Of a DNA stretch of 58,672 nucleotides, positions 55,863 through 58,672 are shown in pieces. The stretch comes from Alphaproteobacteria bacterium (GTDB taxonomy: Bacteria; Pseudomonadota; Alphaproteobacteria; Micropepsales; Micropepsaceae). The stretch spans positions 1 to 58,672 of the forward strand of contig JAGWZW010000014.1 of NCBI GenBank assembly GCA_018971835.1, given 5' to 3'. A program made the translations under genes and the position numbers. Below the pieces are notes generated by a model that was given only the letters and a program-made list of their open reading frames with translations, had not been told where the DNA came from and ran no database searches. How positions within the stretch are numbered: position 1 is the first letter of the stretch; every line of letters starts with the position of its first letter.

Positions 55863-56909
55863 CTATGTCCGCGGTTCCTGCAATAACCGATGGTTAGCGA
55901 TGAGGTTGGAAAGCGCGCCTTTGTCGCCGACGCCGAGCTTCCGATAGACAACGCGCAGATGATGGCGCACAGTTGCTGGTGACACGCCGAGGCGACGTGC
56001 GACTTCCTTATAAGATTCACCGCCGGCAAAGCGTTCGGCAATCAATCGCTCGCGCGGCGACAGAGTGTCGCTGGGCGTGCGTTCGGCGATTGTAACGAGT
56101 GTTGCCGGTCCTACTCGATCAAAACGGATAGCGATCTTCTTCCCCGAAAACTGTTTCCGGTTCGCCCAATCGGTTTTTCGCAGAGCTGCAGGCAGATAGG
56201 GGCCACGCCACGCCGGCCATTCTGTATGGAGCAACGCGGAAAATCCGGGTTCGGCGGCGATCAGCATGCCCAGCTCGTCGATGACAGCCATCGCCGAGCG
56301 CTGATCGGTCTTGCTGGCGCGGATGGTGGCGATCTGTGCAACGTGGCTTATCTGCAGCATATCGGCGAGATGCGGTGCCAAAGCCTGGAGCAATAAGCGG
56401 TTGCCCTCCGTAAAACAGCGCGAGGAACTGCGTCGCCCCAACGAGATGGAAATGAGCAACTCGGGAACTGAACTCCTCTGCGCGATGCAAAGTACCTGTG
56501 TGATTCCCATGTGCCGCGCCATTATTGCGGTCGGCGGATTACCCAGCACCACGTGAGCAGGAAAATAGAAACATCGACCCGGTGTTTCACGGCAAGTCTG
56601 GGCGATGATGTTTCCTTCGCTCGTCAGGTTCATAAGTTCGGCCGTGCCGTCCGGCAAGCCGTAGAAATAAGTGTCGTGGACACAGTGGCCGCCGTTCTCC
56701 AGATCCGTTGCCATGAGCCATGTGGCAGTGTCGAACGGAACTTGCTGCTTTATCCGCTCCAGCGCGTGGGCTTGAAATTCGTTAGTCGTGAGAGAGCGAG
56801 AGGCTCGATGAAGGTCGAGCAACAGTGCACTGAATTTCTCAACGGTAATGAATTCGCCACTCTTCGGTTGCTGGTCAGACTTGCTGCATTGCAGCAATCC
56901 ATCGTTCAT
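55863..56909 (-). CDS. LuxR-family transcriptional regulator
   Basis: The product has about 348 residues. The N-terminal GAF-like sensor region is divergent. The C-terminal LuxR helix-turn-helix has LSPRERLIAERFAGGESYKE and VARRLGVSPATVRHHLRVVY. ATG at 56909 or 56927 are both possible. It is divergent from the Rieske oxygenase gene at 57087 and is its likely regulator. Composition is less GC-rich than the flanking F420 genes. Confidence 0.83.
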   Translation of the reverse strand: MNDGLLQCSKSDQQPKSGEFITVEKFSALLLDLHRASRSLTTNEFQAHALERIKQQVPFDTATWLMATDLENGGHCVHDTYFYGLPDGTAELMNLTSEGNIIAQTCRETPGRCFYFPAHVVLGNPPTAIMARHMGITQVLCIAQRSSVPELLISISLGRRSSSRCFTEGNRLLLQALAPHLADMLQISHVAQIATIRASKTDQRSAMAVIDELGMLIAAEPGFSALLHTEWPAWRGPYLPAALRKTDWANRKQFSGKKIAIRFDRVGPATLVTIAERTPSDTLSPRERLIAERFAGGESYKEVARRLGVSPATVRHHLRVVYRKLGVGDKGALSNLIANHRLLQEPRT

Positions 56910-57086
56910 TTGATCGATCCCGCGCATCGGCCCGTCATTCTATCTTTCCTCTGGAACGTATCGCAAACCGTCGAACGCCGGAAACCAGCGGTGATCTCCG
57001 GGGTTGCCCAATTAGCAGAGCGCGGAGCTGGGTGGTGTTCGGGGCACCTACCGATGCGATCACACGCTACGCCTGAAGGAGGCGCC

Positions 57087-58103
57087 ATGCGCTATCTTGG
57101 AAACGCCTGGTATCAAGCTGCTTGGAGCGACGAAGTGGTCGCCGACGGCCTGCTCGGCCGCACGCTGCTGGATCGCCCGGTCGTGTTCTTCCGCGACGCC
57201 GAGGGTGCGATTGTGGCGCTTGACGACCGCTGTCCGCATCGCTTCGCACCGCTGTCGCGAGGACGGGTGAAGGACGGAACCCTGTACTGTGGTTATCACG
57301 GCCTCGGCTTCGACGCTACGGGAGGTTGCAGCCACAACCCGCACGGTCCGATCCCGAAGCGCGCGGCGGTCAGACGCTATCCGGCGCTTGAACGCCATGA
57401 CGCGATTTGGATATGGCCGGGAGATCCTGCAAGAGCCGATCCCGCTTTGCTGCCGGATCTCGGCTTTATCGACGTGACTCCGGCGACCGCGAAGCTGCAT
57501 GGTTATCTGCGTACCGCAGCGAATTACCAACTCCTCTCCGACAATATCCTCGATTTGAGCCATGCAGATTATCTGCATCCAGACACGCTCGGTGGCATAA
57601 TGACCAAGGCTGCCGTGAACGTAGCCGAGCAAGAAGGGCGTCTGTCGATCCGTTGGGATGCGCCGTCCGTCGAGCCGCCACCAGCTTTCAAGGCGATGGT
57701 ACCCGAAGGCAAGGCCGATATCTGGACCGAAGTGACCTGGACCGCTCCGGCCGTGATGATACTGAATACTGGCGCGGTGCCCACCGGACAGACGCCATCC
57801 GACTCCGATCAAAACTATGTCCTGCACAACATGACGCCGGAAACGGCATCGGCCAGTCATTATTTCTATTGCCCTACGCGCCGCAACCGGTTGGACGATG
57901 CGGCCTTTACGGCCGTCCTAAAACAGTTTCTCGATCAGGCGTTCCTCAGCGAGGACAAGCCGATGATCGAGGCGCAACAGAGCCGAATGGAGACGCCAGA
58001 TCTGTTCGCGCTGAAGCCGGTGCTGCTCTCGGTAGACGCTGGTGCGATCCGGGCTCGGCGGATGCTGCAGCGGCGGATCGATGCGGAATCGGCGAACGAT
58101 TGA
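57087..58103 (+). CDS. Rieske non-heme iron oxygenase (vanillate O-demethylase VanA-like)
   Basis: This is a terminal oxygenase component of 338 residues. The Rieske [2Fe-2S] ligands are C49 and H51 (DRCPHR) and C68 and H71 (LYCGYHG). The mononuclear iron site is in NILDLSHADYLHP (H159, H164). The size and the 'N-LLSDNILDLSHADYLH' block fit the VanA/dicamba demethylase group. No reductase partner is visible in the window. GAAGGAGG precedes the ATG. The adjacent corrinoid protein gene points to methyl-group metabolism. Confidence 0.86.
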   Translation: MRYLGNAWYQAAWSDEVVADGLLGRTLLDRPVVFFRDAEGAIVALDDRCPHRFAPLSRGRVKDGTLYCGYHGLGFDATGGCSHNPHGPIPKRAAVRRYPALERHDAIWIWPGDPARADPALLPDLGFIDVTPATAKLHGYLRTAANYQLLSDNILDLSHADYLHPDTLGGIMTKAAVNVAEQEGRLSIRWDAPSVEPPPAFKAMVPEGKADIWTEVTWTAPAVMILNTGAVPTGQTPSDSDQNYVLHNMTPETASASHYFYCPTRRNRLDDAAFTAVLKQFLDQAFLSEDKPMIEAQQSRMETPDLFALKPVLLSVDAGAIRARRMLQRRIDAESAND

Positions 58104-58155
58104 TCGCCGATGTTCGGCGAAGGAAATTCACCGGCCATGATGAGGAAACTACGCC

Positions 58156-58672
58156 ATGAATGACCTGAACGAGGAAGAAAAGCAGCTCATCGACTGGCTG
58201 GCCGACATGGACGAGGAGCGCGCGGTGGCACGCGCCAAGAAGATGCTGCTCGAAGAGGGCGCCGATCCGATGCGGGTGCTGGACATCTGCCGGGCGGCGA
58301 TGGACATCGTCGGCAAGCGCTTCGAGGATGGCGAATACTTTCTGCCCGAGCTGGTGCTGGCCGGTGAGATGCTGGACAACATCGGCGCGGTGGCCAAGCC
58401 CCTGATCACGCAGGGCGACGGCGGCGGCGCGGCCAAGCTGGGCAAGGTGCTGATCGGCACGGTGCATGGCGACCTGCACGACATCGGCAAGAACATCGTC
58501 ACCTTCATGCTCGACATCAACGGCTTCGAGGTGAGGGACATCGGCGTGGACGTGCCGGTGGACACCTTCATCGCCGAGATCAACGCCTTCCAGCCGGATA
58601 TTGTGGGGCTTTCTGGCTTCCTGACGCTGGCCTTCGACTCGATGAAGGAAACGATCGCGGCCTTCGGTAACG
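58156..58672 (+). CDS. Corrinoid (cobalamin-binding) methyltransferase protein, 5' part
   Basis: The gene runs off the window end after about 172 codons. It has the helical B12-binding-2 domain (FEDGEYFLPELVLAGEML) and then the cobalamin site GTVHGDLHDIGKNIV, with the lower-ligand motif D-x-H-x-x-G at D106/H108/G111. This is the MtbC/MtaC-type corrinoid carrier that takes methyl groups from a substrate-specific methyltransferase. It follows the Rieske gene by 52 bases. Confidence 0.88.
   Translation, partial: MNDLNEEEKQLIDWLADMDEERAVARAKKMLLEEGADPMRVLDICRAAMDIVGKRFEDGEYFLPELVLAGEMLDNIGAVAKPLITQGDGGGAAKLGKVLIGTVHGDLHDIGKNIVTFMLDINGFEVRDIGVDVPVDTFIAEINAFQPDIVGLSGFLTLAFDSMKETIAAFGN

Overview
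The window is high-GC DNA from a Gram-negative bacterium, most likely an alphaproteobacterium. The evidence is three TonB-dependent outer-membrane receptors, Tat and Sec exported proteins, a NodD-type LysR regulator, and gene content (amidase and deacetylase pair, AraC, IclR and LuxR regulators, Rieske oxygenase) usual in soil or aquatic alphaproteobacteria. Genus cannot be decided from sequence reading alone.

Layout. 1-163 is the 5' end of a leftward P-type ATPase. 450-7660 holds a GT39-type membrane glycosyltransferase, a large MalT-type LuxR regulator, and an overlapping amidase and deacetylase pair. 7.8-17.5 kb is an uptake region with two TonB receptors, a secreted protein made of three repeats, and two tandem PstS-like periplasmic binding proteins. 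17.7-21.4 kb carries an AraC regulator divergent from a short-chain dehydrogenase and a thiamine-diphosphate enzyme.

21.5-35.5 kb is the most unusual part. One leftward operon encodes a sigma factor with a doubled region-2-like segment, a membrane anti-sigma-like protein, and a membrane-anchored Clp-type AAA+ protein whose C-terminus is a release-factor-2-like module without the GGQ domain. Next to it is a leftward seven-gene operon: a Cys-cluster membrane peptide, a zinc-ribbon membrane protein, two Cys-rich precursor peptides, LanC, LanB and a polyproline peptide. Both precursors share the leader block DDEFDIDVRL. Each then has a core of tetrapeptide repeats ending in Thr-Cys or Ser-Cys, and each starts with its own Tat-like or membrane-targeting segment. 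No LanT transporter or LanP protease is present. I read this as an atypical class I lanthipeptide-like system whose products are exported by the general Tat or Sec route, possibly controlled by the adjacent sigma, anti-sigma and AAA+ module.

36.1-44.1 kb is a complete kdp potassium-uptake locus (an extra 27-residue membrane peptide, kdpF, A, B, C, D, E) with a direct repeat upstream that could be a KdpE site. 44.1-46.6 kb holds a frameshifted AlpA-like remnant and IclR and LysR regulators. 46.8-55.7 kb is a coherent F420 unit: TonB receptor, LLM-class F420-type oxidoreductase, F420:NADPH oxidoreductase, CofE, CofD, CofC and an FbiC-type CofG/CofH fusion, most joined by 4-base ATGA overlaps. 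55.9-58.7 kb has a LuxR regulator, a Rieske oxygenase and the start of a corrinoid methyltransferase protein, which suggests C1 or O-demethylation chemistry.
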